Below, one piece after another: positions 1 through 9,195 of a stretch of DNA of 64,000 nt; the first letter of the stretch is position 1, and each line of letters begins with the position of its first letter. The position numbers and the translations under genes are program-made. Source of the DNA: Pleurodeles waltl (taxonomy: Eukaryota; Chordata; Amphibia; Caudata; Salamandridae); contig NC_090437.1 of assembly GCF_031143425.1 (NCBI RefSeq), positions 1,180,454,863 to 1,180,518,862 of the forward strand, written 5' to 3'. A model generated the notes under the pieces. It made no database searches. It was not told the DNA's origin and saw nothing but the letters and a program-made list of their open reading frames with translations.

Positions 1-2
1 GG

Positions 3-316
3 CTGCAGGAGGGACAGTATCAGGGGATCAGGGAGGACTTGCAGGCCATCAACACCACCCTGATTTCCATAGCAGGCATGCTGGCAGACATGGCCAACAT
101 CATGAGGGAGGCTACAGCACACCAGCAGGCCCCTACCACTAGCCAGTCCATTGACCAGCCCTCCACTTCCGCTGCTGCTAGAGGCCAGGAGGCCCCACCA
201 CAAGACCCACAGGCCACCAGCACCCTCCCCCTGCAGAAGGAGAACCACCCTGCAAACGTTCCCTGTGACCCAGACAGAAACCAGAGACAATTGTCAAGAC
301 CACTACCAGGAAATGA
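3..316 (+). pseudogene. Harbinger Myb-like protein (MybA), C-terminal fragment
   Basis: The reading frame is open from the window edge and encodes a leucine/isoleucine-rich segment (DLQAINTTLISIAGMLADMA) of coiled-coil type, followed by an S/T/P/Q-rich stretch. Near base 230 a one-base shift moves the basic K/R/T-rich tail into another frame, where it ends at TGA 314-316. I recognise this as the C-terminus of the accessory protein whose N-terminal Myb domain appears at 8890-9108, where it is separated from its own tail. In Harbinger elements such proteins help the transposase bind the ends and enter the nucleus. It is a truncated, frameshifted relic. Confidence 0.6.
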
Positions 317-502
317 GACTCTCCTGATTGTCCCCCTTGTGTCCCACTCTGTCACCTTGTCCACCTTGAAGTGCCATTGCTCCCCTTCCTATGTCCCCTT
401 GGACACTGCACCTGTACTACAAACAGAAAAGAACAATACCCTAGACTTTCCTCCATCATCACCCCATTCCATTGCACCTTCCCTTCAATATCTTAGTACT
501 AC

Positions 503-508
503 AATAAA
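503..508 (+). promoter_or_regulatory. AATAAA polyadenylation signal candidate
   Basis: An AATAAA lies about 190 bases beyond the probable stop of the MybA fragment, in non-coding DNA that reads like its 3' UTR. The signal is short and could be chance. Its strand and position fit the upstream gene. Confidence 0.35.
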
Positions 509-611
509 CACTCTTGGACAAACTCCGACTACTAGTATTTCATGTATTGCAAATTTGTATTGATTGAAACAGCTACAACCATTGCAAATGAACTGTACAT
601 AGTGAGAGTAT

Positions 612-1556
612 AGAATGAATGACCTGTTGACCATCATCTCATAAGCCGACGAAACCCAGCTGATCCTCTCCCTCACCAAGGACTCCGCCAAGACCTACCT
701 CCATGAAGGAATGAAGGACATCGCCGAATGGATAAAGAGCAGCTGCCTCAAACTCAATTCTGACAAGACAGAAGTCCTCATCTTCAGCTCCACCCCCTCT
801 GCATGGGATGACTCCTGGTGGCCTGCCACTCTCGGAACCGCTCCGACTCCCACCGACCACACACGCAACCTAGGAATCATTTTGGACCTCTCACTATCCA
901 TGACCCAGTAAGTCAACCCCATCTCCTCCTCCTGCTTCAACACCTTCCTCATGCTCCGAAAGATCTACAAATGGATACCCACCGAAACCAGAGGAACAGT
1001 CACCCAAGCCCTCGTAAGCAGCAAGACGGACTACGACAATGCCCTCTACGCAGGAACCACGGCCAAATTCCAGAAGAGGTTGCAACACATCCAGAACACC
1101 TCCACACGCCTGATCCTGGACATCCTCCGCCACTGCCACATCACAGACCACCTGCAAAACCTGCAGTGGCTCCCTGTCAACAAGAGAATCACCTTCAAAC
1201 TCCTCACCCACGCTCACAAAGCACTGCACAACACCGAACCAGAATACCTCAACAGACGGCTCTCCTACACCCCAACCCGGCATCGCCGCTCCCCCGACCT
1301 TACCTTCACAACCGTCTCACGCATCCCCAGAACTACACCCAGTGGTAGATCATTCTCTCACCTAGCTGCCAAAATGTGGAACACTCTTCCCACCCACCTG
1401 CACCAGACTAAAGACCTCCTTACCTTCAGGAAACTTCTCAAGACCTGGCTGTTTGAGCAGTAGCAGCACCACCCCACACCTTCTCCCCTCCCATCCTCAA
1501 CGCCTTGAGACCCTCACAGGTGAGTAATGCACTTTACAAATCCCTGATTGATTAAT
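612..1556 (+). mobile_element. L2/CR1-like non-LTR retrotransposon, 5'-truncated 3' end
   Basis: This is the end of a LINE: the last part of the reverse transcriptase ORF, a short 3' UTR and a tail of near-repeats (TGATTGATTAATTA). The tail block from GCCTTGAGACCCT to TTTACAAATCC at about 1503-1545 is shared with the SINE at 16360-16702. 5' truncation is usual for LINE insertions. No clear target-site duplication is visible and the left limit is approximate. Confidence 0.75.
630..1463 (+). pseudogene. LINE reverse transcriptase, C-terminal part, with stop codons
   Basis: One frame runs through the whole segment with only two stops. The first, TAA at 642-644, replaces the tyrosine of the catalytic Y-A-D-D motif, and the second aspartate codon reads GAA (Glu). 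The site therefore reads stop-A-D-E and cannot be active. The second stop is TAA at 909-911. Recognisable C-terminal blocks follow: LRKIYKWIP, LQWLPVNKRITFKLL, KALHNTEPEYLNRRL and AAKMWNTLPTHL, the conserved tail of L2/CR1-clade enzymes. The 3' end is otherwise well preserved, so decay is moderate. Confidence 0.8.
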
Positions 1557-1738
1557 TAGTTGCTGACTGTTGTGATCAGGACATTGTTGTTATATCACCA
1601 ACATCTGTAAAATGACAATCCATAGGTAACAGTAAGTAGGAAAACAAGTGGGTAATGCCAGCATGCCAATGCTAATGCCACTCAGAATACAACAATAGTC
1701 ATATAAATGTGAAGTTGCACTTTCTCACCTGTGTGTCA

Positions 1739-2550
1739 TTAGAAGTACTGACGGATCACTAATTTTCTGTTGTCCAAATCCTCATCCTCTGCCTCTGCCT
1801 CCTCATCCTCACTGTCCTCAGGGTCCACTGCTGCCACAGGGGCATCTCCAGTTTCCTCCTCCTGCAGAAAAGGTACATGGCATCTGAGGGCCAGGTTGTG
1901 CAACATGCAGCATGCCACTACTATCTGGCAGACCTTCTTGGGTGAGTAGCACAGGGATCCACCTATCAGTTGGAGGCACCTGAACCTGGCCTTCAGGAGG
2001 CCGATGGTTCTTTCAATTATCCTTCTGGTTTGCACATGTGCCTCATTATAACGTTCTTCTGCTCTTGTCCTGGCATTCCTCACAGGGGTCAGCAGTCACA
2101 ATAGGCTTGGGTATGCACATTTGGGATGCTGCTATTCCTCTGGACAAAGGCATAATGCACCGACCCAGGACACTTAGCATTGACGTTGGAGATGTATGGT
2201 CTGACAGGGACACCATCTGCACATTCATGGAGTGGAAACTCTTACGATTCCTGTACACCTGTTCATTTTGCCGAGGGGGGGACAAATGCAATATTTGTAC
2301 CATCAATCACCCCAATTATATTGGGGATATGTCCCATTGCATAAAACCCGGCCTCCACAGTGGCCAAATCTTCTGTGACATTCCTACTGCCAAGCCCCCT
2401 GTCGCTTGGAAAGATCCAGTTGCCAGGAAATGTAACACTGATAGAACTTGCACAAGAGGGGGAATCCCAGTGGGATGACGGATAGCTGAGATCAGGTCAG
2501 GCTCCAACTAGGCACACAGATCTGTGATTGTGGCCCTGTCCAGTCTACAG
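1739..2550 (-). pseudogene. Harbinger (DDE_Tnp_4-type) transposase
   Basis: Read on the minus strand, the N-terminal part gives RLDRATITDLCA, a TAG stop, then EPDLISAIRHPTGIPPLVQ and VLHFLATGSFQATGGLA. After a frame change comes YRNRKSFHSMNVQMVSL, and after another RYNEAHVQTRRIIERTIGLL plus ARFRCLQLIGGSL, ending at 1739. These are the ordered blocks of HARBI1-like nucleases, which cut and join the element ends. The glutamate of IIER is the expected third catalytic acid. At least two frameshifts and one stop make it non-functional. It is transcribed away from the Myb-like gene that starts at 3097. Confidence 0.85.
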
Positions 2551-3096
2551 GTGAGTATTATGTTCCTGTCCTCCAGTGCAGCTAAGTCCACCAAGGGTCT
2601 CTACACGGGGGTATGTCTCCATCTCCTATTCATCCACAGTGCTAGGTATCTAAGGGACACAAGAGTGAGTAGGCTGTCACAATTTGAACAACTATACCAC
2701 AGCAGCAGTCCACATTGTGCAATCATGTTTTGGGGCAGTGCAATTTAAAAGTATGTGCCTTTTATCTTGTGACACAGCAATTATAGATAGACCTTTTCAG
2801 CCCCCCTGAAATGGCGACCACCTCTCCTGTGTGGAAGGACAGGTGGAAGTGAGGCAATTCCGTCGGCGTTGTGCGCCATGGCGGGAGGCGATCTTGAACC
2901 GCCATGCAATTCTTCATTGGATAATATTGGGCTCTATGGTGTACAGTGGCCAATAGGGATGTACGCTGGTGGTGACGGAATACACCGCCGTGGACGTGAC
3001 GGCCATTTTATTTCCCAATCATCACTTGTTTCCTGACCTTCCACAGGAGAAGACCTACACTGCATGTGCTGCTGTGACCTGTGTCTGGAACCTACC
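2551..3096. promoter_or_regulatory. Intergenic region between divergent Harbinger genes
   Basis: About 545 bases separate the transposase N-terminus (-) from the MybB start (+), so any promoters must lie here and may be bidirectional. The stretch contains GGCGG/CCGCC-rich pieces (GGTGGTGACGG, CACCGCCG) and CCAAT-type boxes on both strands near 2919 and 2950. The 60 bases before the MybB ATG are matched at 9125-9195 in copy 2. No TATA box was identified; the role is inferred from position. Confidence 0.35.
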
Positions 3097-5299
3097 ATGG
3101 CCTGTGTGACCGGGGAAAGGGCCCCAGCCTTCAATTCAGAGGAGTTGGAACAACTGGTGGATGGGGTCCTACCCCAGTACAGACTACTGCATAGGCCTCC
3201 AGACCAACAGGTGAGTACACTGTGGGCACGATGCATGTGGCATGAATGCATGGAGTTGTTTGTGAAGACATCGTGTAAGGGTGGGTGGGGGTGGCTGGAT
3301 TTCCTCTTGGCGGTGTACATGTTGTGAGCTTAACTATGTGTTTTGCAATGTTGATGGGATTGGGTATGGTGGGCCATGTGTGTGGCAGGCTGGACTGTTC
3401 ATTTAGTGGAGTTCTCCTGTATGTATTACCTCTGCAGGTCAGCACCCATCAAAAGAAGGGATTATGGCATGCCATCGCCAAGGAGGCATGGACCCTGGGG
3501 GTCTATGGCAGGCGGACCACCCACTGTCGCAAATGTGGGGAGAACCTGAGCACAGAAGACCTAGGAGGCCCAACTGTGGATGGCCTCTCAACGAGGAAGG
3601 GGTGCCTGTCGCACCCTGACCCCCCTTATGGCTCGCATACTGGCGGTGGCCTACCCTGAGCTGGGTGGGCACTTAAGGGAATCACAGCAGCCAGAAGGGG
3701 GTGAGTACAGTGGGTATCATTACAACTTATGGCTGGTGGGGTGGTATCCGGATGGTGGTTGTGTTAGTGGGTGCCCCTAAAGCCAGGCCAGACATAGCAG
3801 CATAGGTCCTCTGAAGGGTAAGGGTTGCATGGTAAAAACAGGTAACTTAGCTTGTTAGTATTCACTTCTAGGCAGGGCTGCGTGGGTCCCATTTGTGCTG
3901 CAGTTGACGGTGTGTGCTCCTCCTCATGCCTTGGTGACTAGCCATATCACTGGTAGTGCACTGCATAGTGCGTAGGCCTGTTCACTGTGTGTGAGGGTGC
4001 TGTGTACGCCAATGGTGGTGTTGATGCAGTCACTGACCCAGTGTATCCTTTGTCTCTCTCACCCTTTCTTGTTTTGTCCTTCTCTCCTTATGTGCATTAG
4101 CATCATCTGGCACAGGAGCAGAGGCACTGGCGACAGAGGGAGCTGCATCCCACAGGACCCTGGAGGTAGAGTCCATTGGTGCCGAGGGAACCAGTGGGAC
4201 AGAGGGCGAGGGGACCACCACGGCATAGACTGGATGGGACAACATAGACTGTGATTCCTCCACCGATGGAAGCTCCACGGTGGTGGCGGACACCTCTGTG
4301 ACCACCGCAGCTGCAGGTACAGCCGCCATCCCCGTACCAACACCACCCTCCCAGTAGCCCATCAGCGAGTTGCCCATGCCCGCTCACCCAGGAGAGTGGG
4401 CATCTCCTTCGCCCCAGGCACCTCAGGCCTTGCCCCAGTGAGCCCTACTGCCCTGAGTGAGGAGGCTATTGACCTCCTGAGATCCATCTCTGTAGGGCAG
4501 TCAACCATTATGAATGCCATCCAGGGGCTGGCATCCCAGATGCAGCAATGCAATGCATTCCTGGAGTGCATTCATGGTGAATTGGTGGCCCAACAGAGGT
4601 CGATTCAGGCTCTGGTCTCCTCTCTGATGCCAGTCATTGTCCCTGTTTCTGCAGTCCGCCCTCCAACTTTCACTTTCAGTTCCATTCTCCTCAACCCCAA
4701 CCCATTCCAATCACTCAAACAGATGAGTATGCACACAAGACAACACCCAAGAGTGTCACAAGCAAACCCAAGCACCACACTTCATCGCACTGGCACTCAC
4801 ACAAACACCATACCGTTGCAGACATGACAACATCCACTGCCTCCACTGTCTCCCTCTCCTCCTCCACCTCCCTCCCAGTTACCTCCACACTCACACCTGC
4901 ATGCATTACAATCATATCCACTACCAGCATCAACACACCAAGCAGAACACACACCTCACTGGCAGACACCTCCACAACATCCATGCATGCGTCCTGTGTG
5001 TCCTCTCCCACTGTGTCTGTCCCCCCTCCTAAAGGACACCTCACATTAGCATCAGCCCATGTACCTGCACCCAAATCCAACAGACATACACCTCCAGCAA
5101 CTACTCCCTCATCTTCCACTCCCATTACTCATGTCTCAAAAAAACTATTCCTTTCCCAAATTGACCTCTTCCCTACACCCGTCCTGCACATATGGGCAGT
5201 GTACCAAGGACACAGCCCAGCACCTCATCCAAACAGTCCACAGGAACAGTGGTAGCACCACCTACTCGTGGTGGTAAGGATACAAGACCTACAACACTG

Positions 5300-5458
5300 A
5301 AGGGGAAGGAACCAGCACCACCAGGGATAAAAGGGAAGAGTCCTGCACCAGCTGTGTGGAAGGGGAAGGAGCCTGCACCAGCTGTGAGGAAGGGGAAGGA
5401 GCTTGCAGCACCAGGCAGAGAGGGGAAATTCCCATCTACCCCTGCCAGGAAGGGTAAG
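5300..5458 (+). repeat. 30-bp coding minisatellite, five units
   Basis: Units begin at 5300, 5330, 5360, 5390 and 5420 and encode a ten-residue repeat of the form KGKEPAPAVR. Because 30 is a multiple of three, the repeat keeps the frame and gives the MybB tail a basic, proline/alanine-rich array. The last lysines are followed by a stop at 5459-5461. Confidence 0.8.
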
Positions 5459-5576
5459 TGATCCCCAACCCATGAACAGGAGGACAAGAGGCACTCTTCA
5501 CCAGTGCAAGCTGTCATGCTAACACCGCCACTATCACCAGCTGTCACGGGGCGCCCACCGCCAGTCATGGATGTTC

Positions 5577-5762
5577 AGCCATCAGTGAGTGCAGGGGCAG
5601 CCCAGGAGCCTCCCCCCAACCACCACCACCACCATGCAGCCATCAGTGAGTGCATGGGATGCCCAGGAGCCTCCCCCAACCATTACCAACATGCAGCCAT
5701 TAGTGAGTGCAGGGGCTGCCAAGGAGCCTCCCCCAACCACCACCACCATGCAGCCATCACGC
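5577..5762 (+). repeat. 57-60-bp tandem repeat, three units
   Basis: CAGCCATCAGTGAGTGCAGG-type units begin near 5577, 5637, 5693 and 5750, the last being partial. They contain short CCA-trinucleotide runs that differ in length and explain the variable spacing. The repeat lies in the proline-rich 3' part of the MybB locus. Confidence 0.7.
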
Positions 5763-5814
5763 CGGCAGACGCTATGTGGTCCACTCTCCAGGGGCTACTG
5801 TGCGGGCTTCCCCC

Positions 5815-6390
5815 TCCAGAACCAGTTGAGAGACTGTGGCCTTGCAATCCCAAAGACAAAGCAATGGGCATGTTGCCCCCTCCAGAACCAGTGGGCAAGA
5901 CACCCACTTGAGAGACTGTGGCCGTGCACTCCCCAGGACAAAGCAATGGGAATGCTGCCCCCTCCAGAACCCGTGGGCAAGACACCCACTTGAGAGACTG
6001 TGGCCTTGACCTCCCCAGGACATGGCAATGGGCATGTTGTCCCCTCCAGAACCAGTGGGCAAGTCACCCGCTTGGTAGACTGTGGCCTTGCAATCCCCAG
6101 TACAAAGCAATGGGCATTTTGCCCCCTCCAGAACCAGTGGGCAAGACACCCACTTGAGAGACTGTGGCCGTGCACTCCCCAGGACAAATCAATGGGCATT
6201 TTGTGCCCTCCAGAACTCGTGGGCAAGACACCCACTTGAGAGACTCTGGCCTTGCACTCCCCAGGACAGGGCAATGGGCATGTTGTCCCCTCCAGAACCA
6301 GTGGGCAAGTCACCCGCTTGGTAGACTGTGGCCTTGCAATCCCCAGGACAAAGCAATGGGCATGTTGCCCCCTCCAGAACCAGTGGGCTT
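5815..6390 (+). repeat. 82-bp minisatellite, about seven units
   Basis: The marker TCCAGAAC begins at 5815, 5881, 5963, 6045, 6127, 6209, 6291 and 6373. The first spacing is 66 and the next six are exactly 82. Since 82 leaves remainder one on division by three, the frame rotates with every unit, which produces four overlapping open frames starting 82 bases apart (5918, 6000, 6082, 6164). These encode near-identical peptides and should not be taken as genes. The array ends in the 3' part of the Harbinger element. Confidence 0.9.
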
Positions 6391-6674
6391 GTTGCCGCAT
6401 CCGGCTGAGGTACCCCACAGGTGCCTGCCTATTTGCAAACTGATTGCCCTGCAGTGTTCTATCCAAATATGCTCAGGATTCGAGTTGGGCCTTAGACTGT
6501 GCCCTGTGGCCATGTGGGTCCTTTGAACTTTGGACTGGGCAGTGTCCCTTTTTTGCACATGTGTATATATCTGTTTCATTGCTAAATTGACATTAATTTT
6601 GATGTTGATCTGATTACAATCACTTTAGTCAATTCCTGTTGTCCTTGCATTATTCTGCCATTTTTAAGGGACAA

Positions 6675-7306
6675 GGGGCCTGATTTTAACCTTGGCGGAC
6701 GGCGGAGGCCGTCCGCCAAGCTTCCGCCGCCAAATGACCGCACCGCGGTCACAAGACCGCGGCGGCCATTCTAACATTTCCTCTGGGCCGGCGGGCGCTC
6801 TCCAAAAGAGCGCCCGCCGGCCCAGAGGAAATGCCCCTGCAACGAGGACGCCGGCTCAGAATTGAGCCGGCGTAGTTGCAGGGGTGCGACGGGTGCAGTT
6901 TGCACCCGTCGCGTATTTCAGTGTCTGCATGGCAGACACTGAAATACCTTGCGGGGCCCTCTTACGGGGGCCCCTGCCGTGCCCATGCCATTGGCATGGG
7001 CACGGCAGGGGCCCCCAGGGGCCCCGCGGCACCCCCTACCGCCATCCTGTTCATGGCGGGTTTCCCGCCATGAACAGGATGGCGGTAGGGGCTGTCAGAA
7101 TCCTCATGGCGGCGGAGCGCGCTCCGCCGCCATGAAGGATTCCCCCGAGCAGCGGTAAGTCGGCGGGAGCCCGCCGACTTGCCGCTTCTGACCACGGCTG
7201 AACCGCCGCGGTCAGAATGCTCGTGGGAGCACCGCCAGCCTGTTGGCGGTGCTCCCGTGGTCGGTGGCCCTGGCGGCCACCGGCCACCAGGGTCAGAATG
7301 ACCCCC
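6675..7306 (+). mobile_element. Palindromic Harbinger-like MITE (GGGGGTCATT family), copy B
   Basis: The right end reads GTCAGAATGACCCCC; the left end is a diverged GGGGCCTGATTTTAACC. The flanks suggest a CAA duplication (6672-6674 and 7306-7308). The body is a string of separate hairpins: a 21-bp stem at 6778-6824, a 12-bp stem at 6885-6911, a 15-bp stem at 6913-6945, about 23 bp at 6968-7014, 27 bp at 7035-7091, about 15 bp at 7104-7135 and others. It encodes no protein. Copies at 13933 and 62792 show the same hairpin order. It lies in Harbinger copy 1. Confidence 0.8.
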
Positions 7307-7309
7307 AAA

Positions 7310-7846
7310 GTGTTTTTGTAGTGCAGCTGGTTGTGTGTATGGTGTGTGTGTGTGTGTGTGGGGGGGGTGTGTGTTGTACATGTGTGTGTCACTCTCATTT
7401 TCCTCCCACCCTGTGTGCTAGGTGGCTGTACTCACCGTCATCGTCTTCATTGGCGTTGGTGGTCCAGGTGGAGCATAACGTGAAAGATCATCGGGAAAAC
7501 TTGCAGTTCGGGTTCCATGGCAGCGTGGCTCTTCCCTGTGTCTCCAATGGTGAGACCTTTCACTTCTGAGATCTGTTTCCGCCAGGCTTTTTTTGGCGTT
7601 CCTACCGCCTCGGAAAAGGTGTTGGTTTCCTGTCTCAAAATATGGTGGGCAGTACTTTGCCTTCCGCCTGGCTGTTCGCGGCTACCACTGTGATGGCTGT
7701 TTTTTCTGCCCTGGTGGATGGTGTGGTACATTGGCTGTCTATGGGAGATATCACCGCCATGGTCATAATTTGGTGGTAATTACCGCCAGCCTCTTGGTGG
7801 TATTACCGCCACTTTATCACCCACCTCCAGGGTCGTAATGAGGACC
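7310..7846 (+). mobile_element. Right end of Harbinger copy 1
   Basis: A TG/GT-rich tract (about 7331-7395) is followed by sequence rich in ACCGCC/GGTGGT motifs and ends CCAGGGTCGTAATGAGGACC. This matches, inverted, the left terminus at 8304. The open frames here are not protein-like. Confidence 0.6.
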
Positions 7847-8639
7847 TATGTTCTCCATATCGATACCTTCTGAGATATGGGCTAAGGGTAAAAAATAGCA
7901 AAGGGGAGCGTGGCCACAGCAAGAGCCAACAAGAAGTGACAATGGCTTCCTCTCTGACAGTACTTTGATGTTATCCAAAAGGGTTCTTGTTAGAGATGGG
8001 GTCTTTGGTTAGCAGTCAGGTTACCCCCTATCCAAGCAAGGACCCTCACTCTAGGCAGGGTAAGTCACACACAATCCAAATTATCCTGTGCCCACCATCT
8101 GGTAGCTTGGCACTGAGCAGTCAGGCTTAACTTAGAAGTCAATGTGTAAAGTATTTGTGGATTAAATCATACAATAACACAACATAGCACCACAAAAATA
8201 CACAGTGTTTAGAAATATATATAAAATTTATCTGATAAGGTGCAGGTCAAAATGGTCAAAATGCAATAAGTACAGGTTGATATATCACTGAAAAGTGATA
8301 TAAAGTCCCTCATTACAATCCTGGCGGTAAATCCCGCTTACCGCCGTGCTGAAGGCCGCCAACATACAGTGGCGGAGGCGGAATTCCGCTACAGGTATTA
8401 CGACCCACATCTCGGAATCCGCCACAATACAGACACTCACACAAGTCCGCCACACCAAAGGTCAGTGATAAACTGGCAATACCAAAACCTACACTGTCAC
8501 GCCAACAAGAATACGCCCACACTATCACGACCCATGAATCAACACGGCGGTCTTTCAACCGCGGTAATCCATTGGCAGTACACACCGCTGCGCTCAAAAT
8601 ACACACATTTGCAAAACACAACAACATTGGACAATTCGA

Positions 8640-8889
8640 AATACACATACACACACCACACCCACACACTCACAACACTATAAAACACACACTCACATTA
8701 CCCACAAACCCTTACAACAAAATTGTTTTGAAAAAGCTGAGAGAGAGAGAATAGCAAACACAACACCAGCATCCACAGGCACACAACACCATCACTCATA
8801 CAACATCCACGCACCTCAAACAACACACCCCAACACAACACACCACACAGCACAATAAACAGCACCTCACACATCACTCACACAATATC
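8640..8889. other. CA-rich leader before MybA
   Basis: An A/C-rich, G-poor stretch (CACACCACACCCACACACTC and similar) fills the space between the Harbinger left end and the MybA ATG. It probably holds the MybA promoter and 5' UTR. I see no clear TATA box, and the short open frames here are low-complexity. Confidence 0.4.
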
Positions 8890-9108
8890 ATGGCACCTCA
8901 AAGACACCCCAGGTTTTCAGAGGAGGAGCTCAGGGTCATGGTGGAGGAAATCATCCGGGTAGAGCCACAGCTTTTTGGATCACAGGTGCAGCACACCTCC
9001 ACTGCAAGGAAGATGGAGCCATGGCGGAGAATCGTCGACAGGGTCAATGCAGTGGGACAGCATCCAAGAACATGGGATGACATCAGGAAGGGGTGGAACG
9101 ACCTATGA
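8890..9108 (+). pseudogene. Harbinger Myb-like protein (MybA), N-terminal domain
   Basis: From ATG 8890 the frame encodes 72 residues: HPRFSEEELRVMVEEIIRVE, then KMEPWRRIVDRVNAVG and RTWDDIRKGWNDL. The three helix-forming blocks with spaced tryptophans fit a Myb/SANT-like DNA-binding domain. A stop at about 9106 truncates it. Right after it comes a short direct repeat (TGATATCACT twice), then the MybB 5' leader, so the rest of MybA was removed by a deletion. The probable C-terminus of this protein type is seen at 3-316. Confidence 0.7.
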
Positions 9109-9195
9109 TATCACTTGATATCACTTGATACCTGACCTTCAGCAGGAGAGGACCTACACTGCAAGTGCTGCTGTGACCTGCATCTGGAAGCGACA

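Larger units (their letters stand above)
3097..5800 (+). pseudogene. Harbinger Myb/SANT-like protein (MybB), copy 1, three exons
   Basis: Exon 1 (3097-3210, 38 codons) encodes PAFNSEELEQLVDGVLPQY and ends at CAG before GTGAGT. Exon 2 (3438-3700) starts after TCTGCAG with VSTHQKKGLWHAIAKEAWT and is the DNA-binding Myb/SANT-like region. Exon 3 starts after CATTAG at 4101. The same three splice sites, with the same phases, appear in copy 2. Exon 2 is 263 bases against 271 in copy 2, so a net 8-base loss breaks its frame after THCRK. Exon 3 has several stops but keeps a helical block (IDLLRSISVGQSTIMNAI) and a Ser/Thr/Pro-rich tail. It is a dead copy of the element's accessory gene. Confidence 0.7.
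1..7846. mobile_element. Harbinger DNA transposon, copy 1 (left end outside window)
   Basis: A decayed PIF/Harbinger element. Left to right it holds the 3' end of a Myb-like gene (+), a DDE transposase pseudogene (-), a second Myb/SANT-like gene (+), proline-rich and minisatellite DNA, and a right terminus ending GGGTCGTAATGAGGACC near 7846. That end is the inverted complement of the left end of the second copy at 8304 (CCTCATTACAATCC). A LINE tail (about 612-1556) and a MITE (6675-7306) sit inside it. The left terminus is not in the window, so treating the piece before the LINE as the same element is inference. Confidence 0.6.

Noticed and set aside
2541..2556. CAG/GTGAGT splice donor on the plus strand
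   Set aside because: It lies inside the N-terminal part of the transposase, which is encoded on the opposite strand, and no plus-strand exon leads to it.
5795..6466. 223-codon open frame on the minus strand and several overlapping plus-strand frames
   Set aside because: All are produced by the 82-bp minisatellite read in rotating frames; composition and repetition are not protein-like.
6700..7300. CRISPR-like or riboswitch-like structure suggested by repeated palindromes
   Set aside because: The palindromes differ in sequence, have no spacers, and lie in a MITE with terminal inverted repeats in a eukaryotic genome.
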